From Jeotgalibacillus marinus (GTDB lineage Bacteria; Bacillota; Bacilli; Bacillales; Jeotgalibacillaceae), in the NCBI RefSeq assembly GCF_040801915.1, contig NZ_JBFMIA010000009.1, positions 1-64,000 on the forward strand: a stretch of 64,000 nt of DNA, written 5' to 3'. The position numbers and the translations under genes were made by a program. Positions within the stretch are counted from its first letter, which is position 1, and each line of letters starts with the position of its first letter. The notes beneath the pieces are model-generated. The model was given only the letters and a program-made list of their open reading frames with translations, made no database searches and was not told where the DNA came from. Positions 53,263 to 62,161 of this stretch are shown here, piece after piece.

Positions 53263-54351
53263 ATGGGGCGAGTTATAAATTTTTCTGCAGGACCTTCTGC
53301 TCTGCCACTCGAAGTATTGAAGCGAGCGCAATCTGAACTACTTAACACTCATCAATCTGGAATGTCAATTATGGAAATGAGTCACAGATCAAAATCATTC
53401 GAACGAATTTTACATGAAGCAAAAAAACGACTACGCTCATTGATGAACATCCCCGATTCCTACAAAATTCTTTTTTTACAGGGTGGCGCATCGCTACAAT
53501 TTTCTATGATACCATTAAATTTATTACAAAAAGATAACGAAGCAGCATATTTAATTACTGGTTCTTGGTCGAAAAAAGCATATGCTGAAGCAAAAAAAGT
53601 TGGCGATGCAACTATTTTTGCTTCTTCTGAGGATGATGCATTTCGATCAATCCCCGATTTTGCAGAGTCCACACTTTCTAAACGAACATCTTATCTCCAT
53701 GTAACCAGTAACAATACAATAGAAGGAACTCGGATTTCCGTTTTTCCAAAAACCAATAACAACATCCCCATCGTTACAGATCTTTCGTCAAATATTCTTT
53801 CAGAAAAAATCAATGTTACAGATCATGGGGTCATTTATGCTGGAGCTCAGAAAAATTTAGGTCCCTCTGGCGTAACAGTGGTAATTATTCGAGAAGATTT
53901 AATTGGTAAGACGGAAGCAACAACATTGCCGACTATGCTTGATTACGCCATACATGCAAAAGCTGATTCCTTATATAATACTCCACCGACCTTTGCCATT
54001 TATATGATTAACCTTGTCCTTGAATGGGTTGAATCGATTGGTGGGATCGAGGACATGGAACGACGCAATCGAAAGAAAGCCCAGTTGTTATATGATGCAA
54101 TCGACTGCTCAAAACTTTTCTCATCGTCCGTTAAAAAAGAAAATCGCTCATTGATGAACGTTCCATTTAAAACAAAAAATGAAGAACTCGATCAAGCGTT
54201 TCTTCATTTCGCAGCTTCTCAAAAACTTGTCGAGTTAAAAGGGCATCGATCAGTTGGAGGAATGCGTGCTAGCCTTTACAATGCGATGCCACTTGAAGGT
54301 GTTGAGCGACTCACTGACGCCATGACACAATTCGAAAAAAGATCAACCTAG
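53263..54351 (+). CDS. serC: Phosphoserine aminotransferase
   Basis: Converts 3-phosphohydroxypyruvate to phosphoserine in serine synthesis, using pyridoxal phosphate. Family motifs are NFSAGPSALPLEVL, SIMEMSHRSKSF, LFLQGGASLQFSMIP, VTDLSSNILS and GAQKNLGPSGVTVVII, in which the Lys binds the cofactor, then GHRSVGGMRASLYNAM. Length 362 is usual. AGAGGAG precedes the start. It is followed 13 nt later by serA. Confidence 0.97.
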   Translation: MGRVINFSAGPSALPLEVLKRAQSELLNTHQSGMSIMEMSHRSKSFERILHEAKKRLRSLMNIPDSYKILFLQGGASLQFSMIPLNLLQKDNEAAYLITGSWSKKAYAEAKKVGDATIFASSEDDAFRSIPDFAESTLSKRTSYLHVTSNNTIEGTRISVFPKTNNNIPIVTDLSSNILSEKINVTDHGVIYAGAQKNLGPSGVTVVIIREDLIGKTEATTLPTMLDYAIHAKADSLYNTPPTFAIYMINLVLEWVESIGGIEDMERRNRKKAQLLYDAIDCSKLFSSSVKKENRSLMNVPFKTKNEELDQAFLHFAASQKLVELKGHRSVGGMRASLYNAMPLEGVERLTDAMTQFEKRST

Positions 54352-54364
54352 GGGGAACATCTCC

Positions 54365-55543
54365 ATGACATATCAAATTCAAACATACAACCAGATTGCT
54401 GAAGCAGGCCTTTCTCTACTTCAAGGTCCCTTTGCTCTCAATACAGCAGAACAACCTGATGCCATTTTACTAAGAAGTCACTCACTTCACGGCCAGCAAC
54501 TCCCTCAATCCGTTCAAGCCATTGCTAGAGCAGGTGCAGGCACAAACAATATTCCACTGGAAACTTGTTCTCAAAATGGCGTGGTCGTCTTTAATGCCCC
54601 TGGCGCCAATGCAAATGCTGTCAAAGAGCTCGTACTTTCTTGTTTAATTGCAAGCGCGCGAAATTTATTTCAAGCGATTCATTGGACGAATTCATTGGCA
54701 GGGACAAAAGACGTGGCGGGGCAAGTTGAAGCCAATAAAAAAGCGTTTATTGGGCATGAAATTAGTGGGAAAAAACTTGGGGTAATCGGACTTGGAAACA
54801 TCGGGTCCGTCGTAGCCAATGATGCACTTGCACTTGATATGGATGTGATAGCGTACGATCCATTTGTGTCAGTTGATGTGGCATGGACGATTTCACGAAA
54901 TGTACAACGTGTTCATCACTTAGATGAATTGTTATCATCATGTGACTACATCACAATTCATGTTCCTTTATCTGAAAAAACCACTGGTATTATTGATGCT
55001 AAAGCGTTTTGTGCCATGAAAAAGGGCATTCAATTCATCAATTTTGCTCGAGGTGAACTTGTTGATGAACAAGCGTTAGCAGAAGCATTAGCGGATGGAA
55101 CGGTTGGTAAATACATCACCGATTTTCCAAATAACCATGTGTTTGGACTGAAGAATGTTGTCGCGATCCCTCATTTAGGTGCGTCAACTTCTGAATCAGA
55201 AGAAAACTGTGCCGTGATGGCTGCTCGTCAGCTAAAAATATTTCTTGAAACAGGCAACATTCGTAATTCCGTCAATTTACCAAACGTCAGCCTACCACTC
55301 ACATCACCAGGGCGACTTACGATCATGCATCAAAACGTTCCAAACATGGTCGGACAATTCTCAGGTCTCCTAGCCGACCGCAAATTTAACATCGCCGACA
55401 TGCTCAATCGTAGTCGTAGTGACTGGGCCTATACGTTGATCGACATTGATAACAAGCTATCTAGCGAACAAAAGGACGACATTCTTGCTCGCTTGCATAG
55501 CATCCAAGGAGTCGTTAGAGCGCGTCATCTCACGAATGCTTAG
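54365..55543 (+). CDS. serA: D-3-phosphoglycerate dehydrogenase, short form
   Basis: Catalyses the first step of serine synthesis. The NAD-binding motif is KLGVIGLGNIGSVVAND. Catalytic residues sit in NFARGELVDE (Arg) and PHLGASTSESEENCA (Glu and His region). At 392 residues it is the short type: the intervening domain of long SerA is absent, but a C-terminal ACT domain (about 322-390, NVPNMVGQFSGLLADRKFNI) remains, so serine feedback is possible. GGGGGAA lies before the start. Confidence 0.95.
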   Translation: MTYQIQTYNQIAEAGLSLLQGPFALNTAEQPDAILLRSHSLHGQQLPQSVQAIARAGAGTNNIPLETCSQNGVVVFNAPGANANAVKELVLSCLIASARNLFQAIHWTNSLAGTKDVAGQVEANKKAFIGHEISGKKLGVIGLGNIGSVVANDALALDMDVIAYDPFVSVDVAWTISRNVQRVHHLDELLSSCDYITIHVPLSEKTTGIIDAKAFCAMKKGIQFINFARGELVDEQALAEALADGTVGKYITDFPNNHVFGLKNVVAIPHLGASTSESEENCAVMAARQLKIFLETGNIRNSVNLPNVSLPLTSPGRLTIMHQNVPNMVGQFSGLLADRKFNIADMLNRSRSDWAYTLIDIDNKLSSEQKDDILARLHSIQGVVRARHLTNA

Positions 55544-55579
55544 TGTTGAGTTGGGGCTTTTTGGGACTAAAAATAAAAC

Positions 55580-55621
55580 AAAAAAGTCATCGCCCTGAGC
55601 ATGCAGGTGATGACTTTTTTC
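55580..55621 (+). terminator. Terminator after serA
   Basis: AAAAAAGTCATC and GATGACTTTTTT form the outer stem of a long hairpin. Confidence 0.9.
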
Positions 55622-55889
55622 TGTCGACCTATTCCAATATAATTGCTGCTCCTATCAGTAAATAAAACATGATTCGCTTATTTTTCATTCTGTCCCCCCT
55701 CTTAATTTTCAACCTTAAAAAATAGAACTGAAAAAAACCCATAATAGTAATCTATGCAAAACCCTAACACATTATTCCATATACTTCCATGCCCGATGAT
55801 GGATTTGTAATTAGCATGATGGAAACTTCAGTCTGGAGATTATTCGTACTGTCACCTCGCATAATAAGCAGTACTTTTACCATTTTCAG
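55622..55889. other. Intergenic stretch before the tetR promoter
   Basis: About 270 bp with no gene or clear signal beyond a short AT-rich stretch. Confidence 0.45.
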
Positions 55890-55938
55890 TTGACAGTGAA
55901 ATTATTTAGAATTATAATTTCACTGAACGTACGGTGAA
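55890..55938 (+). promoter_or_regulatory. tetR promoter with palindromic operator
   Basis: TTGACA (55890-55895), 17 nt and TATAAT (55913-55918) is a perfect consensus promoter. Next to the -10 lies TTCACTGAACGTACGGTGAA (55919-55938), an imperfect palindrome. A near-copy stands before the gene at 56683, so both are probably bound by the TetR protein. Confidence 0.85.
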
Positions 55939-55961
55939 CTTTTTGGAAGGTAGATGATAGG

Positions 55962-56594
55962 ATGACAAAAAAGAAAATAACTAGCCGAGACCTTCAGGCA
56001 GAGGAACGCCGTAGACAACTTCTTCAAGCCTCCAAGGAATTATTCGCTGAACAAGGCTTTCACGCCACGCCAATTCGAAAAATCAACCGCAGCATCGGAA
56101 TGGCGGACGGGCTGATCTATCATTATTTTCCGAAAGGGAAGCAGCAAATCTTGGAGACAATCGTGGAAGAGGCGTTTACAAGCCGGTTCGAAACCCTTCA
56201 ACAGCTTTCGGATTCAATTACGAACGATATACCACTTAAACAAACATTAATCACTTTTCTAGAACGTATGTATGAAATGATTATGTCTGACCGCCAGTCA
56301 GCCCTCATTATGTTTAGGGAACGCGCGCATTTAAGCGATGATTTTGTTGAGAAGTTAAGCGCTATGATTATGAACCGCTTAGACTGGATGGCTAAGTTTC
56401 TCCGTGAGCGTCATGAAGATGGTGAGATAGCAGAATTGGACTTTCAAATTGCTGCAAAACAGATTGTATCCATCAACTTTATGCTTATTATTAGGGAGTT
56501 GGCAGGTATTAATATTATTACAGAATCACACGAAGAGTTTGTTGAGAAATCGGTGGATCAGCTTGTGAAATTTTGGTCTATGAAACCAGTTTAA
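55962..56594 (+). CDS. TetR family transcriptional regulator
   Basis: An N-terminal helix-turn-helix (RRQLLQASKELFAEQGFHAT, then GMADGLIYHYFPKGKQQIL) is typical of TetR repressors. The C-terminal effector domain is unassigned. It likely represses itself and the membrane protein downstream through the shared operator. A terminator lies between the two genes. Confidence 0.9.
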   Translation: MTKKKITSRDLQAEERRRQLLQASKELFAEQGFHATPIRKINRSIGMADGLIYHYFPKGKQQILETIVEEAFTSRFETLQQLSDSITNDIPLKQTLITFLERMYEMIMSDRQSALIMFRERAHLSDDFVEKLSAMIMNRLDWMAKFLRERHEDGEIAELDFQIAAKQIVSINFMLIIRELAGINIITESHEEFVEKSVDQLVKFWSMKPV

Positions 56595-56607
56595 AGCTCT
56601 GTAAAAA

Positions 56608-56633
56608 TAAATCCTCCTTAATGGAGGATTTAT
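56608..56633 (+). terminator. Terminator after tetR
   Basis: TAAATCCTCC and GGAGGATTTA pair around TTAAT; T-rich sequence follows poorly (TATATAG). Confidence 0.6.
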
Positions 56634-56646
56634 ATAGATCACTATT

Positions 56647-56666
56647 TTCACCGAACGTTCAATGAA
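56647..56666 (+). promoter_or_regulatory. Second copy of the TetR operator
   Basis: TTCACCGAACGTTCAATGAA shares TTCAC-x-GAACGT and TGAA with the operator at 55919-55938. It lies 16 nt before the ATG at 56683. Confidence 0.8.
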
Positions 56667-56682
56667 AATTAGGAGGGATCAA

Positions 56683-57851
56683 ATGAATAGCTTTAGATCG
56701 ATGTTTCGTCAGCCCTTGTTTTACATTTCTATGGTGAGTGTACTTCTGGTAGTTATGGTATTGTCGTTCGCGATGCTTGGATCAACGATTGATCCGAAGG
56801 CATGGAGTTACCAACTGGGGAGAACGTGAACTTCGGAGAAAAAATGAAGGAAGCGTTCACTGCTGATACGTTACCTACTGGTGAGGATTCTCCTTTCTTA
56901 TGGACGGAGGTACAATCTGAGCAACAGGCTAGAGATGCAATGAATAATCAGGAATACTACGCAACGCTAGTAGTGCCTTCCACCTTCAGTTCAAATGTAA
57001 TGTCGCTTCTAAATACGGATTCAGCACAATCTTCGGTTACGGTTATTCTTAATCAAGGGAAAAATCTCACAGTAGCAACTACGGTAAACACGATCATGGA
57101 CAAAATGATTGCAGGATTGAATGGACAGCTTCGTGAGCAATTAATCAATTCGGCAGAGGAGCGCGGCATGGAGGCGTTGCCAACAGCACAAGTAAACCTG
57201 CTAGCTGAGCCGGTAAACACTGTATTCGAAACTGTAAATGCAGTAGGCGAACGCAGTGCGAACGGCAATGCCCCGGTTGTTTTCACTCAGCTGCTATGGG
57301 TAGGAAGTATGGTTGGCGCCCTTACGATCTTCCTCACTGCCCGCAATGTAAAAGAAGGGCAGAAAAGTGGCTGGGGCACAGCTATTGGACAGCTTGTGCT
57401 TGGCGCGATAATTGCACTCATTGCCTCTGGCAGCTTGCTATTTACAGGAGTGGAGATTCTAAGTCTTCGTGTTCCTGATATGATGGAAATGTGGGGCTAT
57501 ACAGCGCTTATTAGTTATTGCTTCTTTTTGCTCATGACAGGGATATTAAATTGGACGGGACTTAAAGGTATGCCGCTTCTTGCACTTTTGTTCTTTTTCG
57601 GTCCGCCTGCACTTAGTTTACCGGTGGAGTTTTTACCTGATGTATCGAGGTACTGGCTGCTATCATGGGTTCCTCTTCGCTTCGGAGTTGAAATTCTTCG
57701 CGATTTATTCTATTTCGGTGAAGGGCTAAACCTAAGGGAACCTCTAAAGGTACTTTCTTTGACCGCTGCAGTTGGTGCAGCTCTTGTACTTTTGTCTGAG
57801 CTAAAGCCGGTGAAGGAACCACAAGGGAAAAAAGATAAGGCTACTACTTAA
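56683..57851 (+). pseudogene. Frameshifted YhgE/Pip-like ABC-2 membrane protein
   Basis: The first frame (56683-56829) starts MNSFRSMFRQPLFYISMVSV after AGGAGGG and gives a membrane helix, then STIDPKAWSYQLGRT and stop. The second frame (56802-57851) continues in another phase with ELPTGENVNFGEKMKEAF, an extracytoplasmic region and about six membrane helices (LLWVGSMVGALTIFLTARNV, LVLGAIIALIASGSLLFTGV). Joined near 56800, they form a normal YhgE-like protein, so one base is missing there. It may be a true pseudogene or a sequencing error; the rest is intact. Confidence 0.75.
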
Positions 57852-57913
57852 CCTTATAAAACTCTAGTAAATAGGCTCACGCCATCGACAAGTTAAGCAG
57901 AACCCAAATCTAT

Positions 57914-57960
57914 AAAAACGCTATTCTTTCTTTAATAGACTGAAAGGATAGCGTTTTTAT
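57914..57960 (+). terminator. Terminator after the YhgE-like gene
   Basis: AAAAACGCTAT and ATAGCGTTTTT, with CTTTC/GAAAG inside, form a long stem with the T run on the plus strand. Confidence 0.9.
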
Positions 57961-57985
57961 ATATAAGAATCCATTTCAAACGATC

Positions 57986-58300
57986 TTAAACTTTTTGTTC
58001 ACCTTCCAAAATACGAATGGATTCATCGGGATAGACAAAGCTCTCGAAACGTCGTTCACTGTTCCTTGTGTGACAGTGCGGAGCTTAGTTAATAGGACTT
58101 TTGAGCAGGCCTGTGATGATTTCATTTAATGTCCTTCTCCCTGATACGACCGTGTCATACCCTTTTTCCCAACCCGTTTCAGCCAAACGAGTACATTGTC
58201 GGTTTCTTTCATCGTTATATAATCAAGAGGCTAGAATATTATCCATATGTTTTCTTTCTTCACCTGATGATAGATTTGCAATTAGCAACACTGTTTTCAT
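57986..58300 (-). pseudogene. Relic of a diacylglycerol-kinase-like lipid kinase
   Basis: On the minus strand the start reads KTVLLIANLSSGEERKHM, resembling the DagK/YegS opening (NPxSGxxxxxxxL). It then meets a stop. Further on, another frame reads GWEKGYDTVVSGRRTLNEII followed by TGLLKS, matching the family's core around the GGDGTLNEII motif but with GGDG lost. A last piece reads ESFVYPDESIRILEGEQKV. The gene is broken by stops, shifts and deletions. Confidence 0.65.
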
Positions 58301-58316
58301 AGAATTGTCTCCTTAA

Positions 58317-58481
58317 GGGTATAAAATAATCTGTTTACTCATTCGACTCTAAATGAATAAATTCCCTTCATTTCGATTCTCCAATGACGAAAACAAATTC
58401 TTCGAGTATAATGAGTACTAGTACTTGATCCTATAATCAATAAATTCACAAAAATGATTACGCATAAAAGGAGATACATAT
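58317..58481. other. Upstream region of the DUF368 gene
   Basis: A short AT-rich stretch that must hold the promoter for the DUF368 gene; no clear -35 was found. AAAGGAGA lies 8 nt before the ATG. Confidence 0.4.
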
Positions 58482-59294
58482 ATGTTTGATTGGAGAAATA
58501 TATTCCGCGGAATGGCTATGGGGACAAGCGATCTTATCCCAGGCGTCAGTGGAGGAACCATTGCCGTTCTATTAGGTATTTATGATCAATTTATTAATGC
58601 AATTAGCGGTATGACTACAAAAGAATGGAAAAAGCACGTCCCCTTTTTATTGACTATTGGTCTGGGAATGGCATCAGCTTTGCTACTATTTAGCCATGTG
58701 GTAGAGTGGTTACTTAATGAATATCCACAACCAACGAACTTCTTTTTTATCGGTTTAATCGCAGGGATTCTTCCTTATTTGTTGAAGGAAGCCAATGAAA
58801 AAGGCACATTTAAACCAAAACATTTTATCCTCTTTGTAGTCGGTGCCATTTTAGTAGCTATCATCGGTTTTTTCACACCGGAAGAAAGTGGCAAACTGAT
58901 TGAAACGCTAACACTTCAGTCCAGCGGCGTTTTGTTTGTAGCAGGCGCTTTAGCAAGTATGGCCCTGTTACTGCCAGGTGTCAGCGGCTCACTTATTTTA
59001 ATGATTTTTGGCGTGTACGACACTGCAATAAACTCACTCACAACATTGAACCTACCTATTATTCTGCTGATCGTAGCAGGTATTGGAACGGGCTTTATTT
59101 TAAGCAGTAAAGGAATCAAATATTTGCTAAACCAACATCCACTGGTGATGTACGCGCTCATCCTCGGATTAGTTTTCGGCTCACTCTTTGTTGTGTATCC
59201 AGGACTAACATTAGCCTTTAACAATGTTTTACTTAGTGTTATTGCCCTCTTATTCGGACTTTTTATAGCAACTTACCTAGGGAAAAAAGGGTAA
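58482..59294 (+). CDS. popT: DUF368 polyprenyl-phosphate translocase (PopT type)
   Basis: A membrane protein of 270 residues with about eight helices. DUF368 proteins (PopT) return undecaprenyl phosphate to the cytosolic face after it has carried wall precursors; in other bacteria this matters most at alkaline pH. The duplicated family motif is visible: RGMAMGTSDLIPGVSGGTIAVLLGIYD at the start, and ASMALLLPGVSGSLILMIFGVYD in the second half, two inverted repeats. AAAGGAGA precedes the start. It lies alone. Confidence 0.88.
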   Translation: MFDWRNIFRGMAMGTSDLIPGVSGGTIAVLLGIYDQFINAISGMTTKEWKKHVPFLLTIGLGMASALLLFSHVVEWLLNEYPQPTNFFFIGLIAGILPYLLKEANEKGTFKPKHFILFVVGAILVAIIGFFTPEESGKLIETLTLQSSGVLFVAGALASMALLLPGVSGSLILMIFGVYDTAINSLTTLNLPIILLIVAGIGTGFILSSKGIKYLLNQHPLVMYALILGLVFGSLFVVYPGLTLAFNNVLLSVIALLFGLFIATYLGKKG

Positions 59295-59378
59295 AACAAT
59301 ACAGAAGCAATCACGTTCTGTTCCGACATTTAAAATACGAGCTGACCTCGAAGCTAGTAGCTGTAATTGGAAAAAAAC

Positions 59379-59412
59379 AAGCACCTATTTCTTAATTGAA
59401 ATAGGTGCTTTA
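59379..59412 (+). terminator. Terminator after popT
   Basis: AAGCACCTATTTC and GAAATAGGTGCTT form a 13-bp stem with loop TTAATT; TTAT follows. Confidence 0.8.
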
Positions 59413-59473
59413 TCGTACTTGAGTGACATATTTCCTTTCTATTATTCGTAGTATTAGTAAAGGAGGCATCCCA

Positions 59474-59800
59474 ATGCAACAATCGAACGCTGAAGAACGG
59501 TTATTTGCTAGTCTCATGTATTTTACGAGTTTTATCACTACGATTATTGGTCCAGCAATCTTATGGTTGTTGAAACGTGATTCTGCCTACGTACGACAAC
59601 ATGGCATCATGTATTTCAACTTTATTGTGAGTTATTTCTTGTATCAAGTCGCCGCAAGTTTTTTATATTTTATCGGAATCGGTTTTGTGATCAACGGCAT
59701 TTTAGCCATGATGATGATCATCTTCACGATAATCGCTGGGATCTATGCTTATGAAGGCGCTGTTTATCGAATTCCATTAGTCATACGAATTTTCAGCTGA
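59474..59800 (+). CDS. DUF4870 family membrane protein
   Basis: A small protein (108 residues) with about three membrane helices and the family pattern RLFASLMYFTSFITTIIGPA, LLKRDSAYVRQHGIMYFNF, IIAGIYAYEGAVYRIP. Function is unknown. The ATG at 59474 follows AAAGGAGG; an upstream in-frame start lacks a site. Confidence 0.85.
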   Translation: MQQSNAEERLFASLMYFTSFITTIIGPAILWLLKRDSAYVRQHGIMYFNFIVSYFLYQVAASFLYFIGIGFVINGILAMMMIIFTIIAGIYAYEGAVYRIPLVIRIFS

Positions 59801-59817
59801 CTTTGGTCAGCTTTTTT
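59796..59817 (+). terminator. Terminator after the DUF4870 gene
   Basis: GCTGAC-TTTG-GTCAGC followed by TTTTTT. The stop codon lies in the stem. Confidence 0.85.
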
Positions 59818-59854
59818 CATGCTGCAATGATATCCTTCATACTACGTTTAAATC

Positions 59855-59888
59855 ACAAAAATACAGCCCTCTAAAACGTAGAGGGCTG
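59855..59888 (-). terminator. Terminator after floT
   Basis: CAGCCCTCTA and TAGAGGGCTG pair; TATTTTTG follows on the minus strand. Confidence 0.9.
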
Positions 59889-59897
59889 CTCACACAA

Positions 59898-61445
59898 TTA
59901 CTTTGCTTGTCCGACTGTTTCAACTTCTTGCTTCGCACCGTTATTTTGTTTGATCTCATTTGTTAGTTGATCGATGCTTGGTCTAATATTATGCTTACCA
60001 GATAAGTTTTCAAGCATTTCTTTCACATCAATCCCAGAGGAAGCTTTTAGTGATTCCTGCATGGTTGTCATGAGGTTCATTGCATAGCCAGATACCTTGT
60101 TTGCACCACCATTTCCGCTGTCACTACCCGTATCAACAACTGTAATTTTATCGATATTACCAAGTGGAGCTGACACTTCTTTTGCGTATTGTGGAAGCAT
60201 TTTAAGAACCATGTCAAGAGTTGCTGCACGACCATACTCCTCGAATGCCTCTGCAATTTTGCGTTTCGCTTCTGCTTCAGCAAGACCTTTAATACGAATG
60301 ATCTCTGCTTCTGTTTCCCCTTGTGCACGTTCTGAATCGGCTTGTGCTTGTCCGTCTAGACGTATTTTTTCAGCTTCTGCTTTTGCCATCGCTTCAATTC
60401 GATATTTATTTGCATCCGCTTCTGCCATTTCTCTTGATTTACTTGCTGCTGCCGCTTGCTCAACTGAGTAGCGATCAGCATCGGCTTTCTTTTTAACCTC
60501 TGAATCATATTGACGTTCCCGACGCAAGATCTCTTTTTCTTCTAATTCAATTTGTTTTTCACGTTCGATGATTTGAATTTGCATTTCTTGTTTTGTTACT
60601 TCCTGCTTCGCGCGAGCTGTTTCCAAGTCATACGATTGGTCAGCACGAGCTCTTGCTACATCTTGTTCTCTTCGGTAATCAGCTGTTTTTAGTTGATTAT
60701 CTTTTTCAGATTCTGCAATTTCAGTGGCACGTTCAAGCTCTGATCGTTTAGCATCTTTATCTGTCTCAGCACGTTTAATACGTGTTTCTTTGTCAGCCTC
60801 AGCTGTTGCAATATCAGCGTCTCTTTTTACTTGCGCAATACGCGGTTTACCGAGCGACTCTAGGTAACCGTTTTTATCTCGTACGTCTTTTATGGTAAAT
60901 GAAACAATAATTAGACCCATTTTCGCTAAATCTTGAGAAGCGACACGTTGTACTTCTTGAGAAAATTTATCACGATTTTTATAAATTTCTTCTACAGTCA
61001 TTGAGCCTAAAATGGAACGTAAATGACCTTCAAGTACTTCTTTCGCTTCGTTTTCACGATCTTCTTTTTTCTTTCCTAAAAATTGTTCTGCAGCGGTTGC
61101 AATTTCACTTATGGAGCCACCAATTTTAATAATGGCCGTTCCATCTGCCATAACGGGAACTCCTTGTTCTGTGTACACTTCCGGCGTTGTTACATCAAGC
61201 TTACTCGACAAGAGACTTAACGGATCTGCTTGTTGGAAGACGGGAAAAATGAAGGTACCGCCACCTCGTATAATCTTGATTCGGTTGCCCGATTCATCAG
61301 TATGTACATTTTTGGTTCCTAAATAACTGCCTGTTACAATTAGCGCTTCATCTGGACCAGCTGTTCGATATTTCGTGATATATATTCCGATCAGTGCGAA
61401 TAAAATAACCCCAACTACTCCAATGACAATAAATAAACTCGACAT
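59898..61445 (-). CDS. floT: Flotillin FloT
   Basis: A scaffold protein of functional membrane microdomains. A short N-terminal hydrophobic hairpin (residues about 3-25) is followed by the SPFH/band-7 domain (RIIRGGGTFIFPVFQQADPL, TPEVYTEQGVPVMADGTAII) and a long Ala/Glu/Lys-rich coiled coil (about residues 200-390). The C-terminus has YAKEVSAPLGNIDKITVVDT, typical of flotillins. Length 515 matches B. subtilis FloT (509). It is co-transcribed with the NfeD gene 18 nt upstream. Confidence 0.96.
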   Translation of the reverse strand: MSSLFIVIGVVGVILFALIGIYITKYRTAGPDEALIVTGSYLGTKNVHTDESGNRIKIIRGGGTFIFPVFQQADPLSLLSSKLDVTTPEVYTEQGVPVMADGTAIIKIGGSISEIATAAEQFLGKKKEDRENEAKEVLEGHLRSILGSMTVEEIYKNRDKFSQEVQRVASQDLAKMGLIIVSFTIKDVRDKNGYLESLGKPRIAQVKRDADIATAEADKETRIKRAETDKDAKRSELERATEIAESEKDNQLKTADYRREQDVARARADQSYDLETARAKQEVTKQEMQIQIIEREKQIELEEKEILRRERQYDSEVKKKADADRYSVEQAAAASKSREMAEADANKYRIEAMAKAEAEKIRLDGQAQADSERAQGETEAEIIRIKGLAEAEAKRKIAEAFEEYGRAATLDMVLKMLPQYAKEVSAPLGNIDKITVVDTGSDSGNGGANKVSGYAMNLMTTMQESLKASSGIDVKEMLENLSGKHNIRPSIDQLTNEIKQNNGAKQEVETVGQAK

Positions 61446-61463
61446 TCTGTTTCCCCCTAGTTC

Positions 61464-62006
61464 CTACTCTTTATAGAAATCAATTGCTTGCTCATAGTCC
61501 GTTACTTGAAGAACACCACTGACCACATCAATGATCAGCACTCTTTCCCCTTCTTCAATAGGACTATTGTTATAGCTCGAAGCAGGTTTTGAAATCATTC
61601 CGCTATAACTTTCAATGACTACTTCCCCATAACCATCCGCTGGAATCGGGATAATGACCTTCCCTACTCGACCTTCAAGCGAATTTTCTGTATACGCTAA
61701 TGACTCTTCTGCTGATTTTAAAGGTACTAAGATAAAAAAATGCAAAAGAAAACTTGCTATTAGTGAGATTACAATACTAATTAGTAATGCAATAAACGAA
61801 GAGATTGAAGAGATTGATTCAAACAAATATCCGCTGCCCGAAAAAATTGTAATGAATGCTAAAATCGTTGTAGGATTAAAAAGACCAAATGCTCCCCAAA
61901 CCCCTTCGATTGCATCTCCAAAAAGCAAGTAGAGCAACATAATTGCACCTGACAAGAGTAATAACACTAAATAAATGTTCTCTAAACTGTACCCAAATAA
62001 CTCCAT
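61464..62006 (-). CDS. yuaF: NfeD family membrane protein (YuaF-like)
   Basis: Partner protein of flotillin. Four membrane helices (about residues 10-30, 45-60, 65-80, 72-95) precede a C-terminal OB-fold NfeD domain (LEGRVGKVIIPIPADGYGEVV, GERVLIIDVVSGVLQV). In B. subtilis yuaF-floT-yuaI is under SigW. An ECF-type promoter lies 46 nt upstream here. No yuaI follows. Confidence 0.93.
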   Translation of the reverse strand: MELFGYSLENIYLVLLLLSGAIMLLYLLFGDAIEGVWGAFGLFNPTTILAFITIFSGSGYLFESISSISSFIALLISIVISLIASFLLHFFILVPLKSAEESLAYTENSLEGRVGKVIIPIPADGYGEVVIESYSGMISKPASSYNNSPIEEGERVLIIDVVSGVLQVTDYEQAIDFYKE

Positions 62007-62051
62007 GTCGTGCGAAATCCTCCCTTTCTTGGAATATCCTGTTTATATATA

Positions 62052-62078
62052 GACGATCCAAGGTACTAAAAGGTTTCA
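62052..62078 (-). promoter_or_regulatory. ECF-sigma promoter of yuaF-floT
   Basis: On the minus strand TGAAAC, 17 nt, CGTC fits envelope-stress ECF promoters (SigW/SigM/SigX types share TGAAAC). The CGTC -10 leans toward SigM or SigX, while B. subtilis yuaF uses SigW. Confidence 0.75.
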
Positions 62079-62102
62079 TAATTTTTGAATTTTTATAGGA
62101 AA

Positions 62103-62144
62103 TGCGCCAACTAACGTTGAAAAAAATCATCGTTAGTTGGCGCA
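62103..62144 (-). terminator. Terminator after azoR
   Basis: TGCGCCAACTAACG and CGTTAGTTGGCGCA form a perfect 14-bp stem. The T run after it on the minus strand is short (TTTCC). Confidence 0.75.
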
Positions 62145-62161
62145 CTAGTTTACAATACCCA

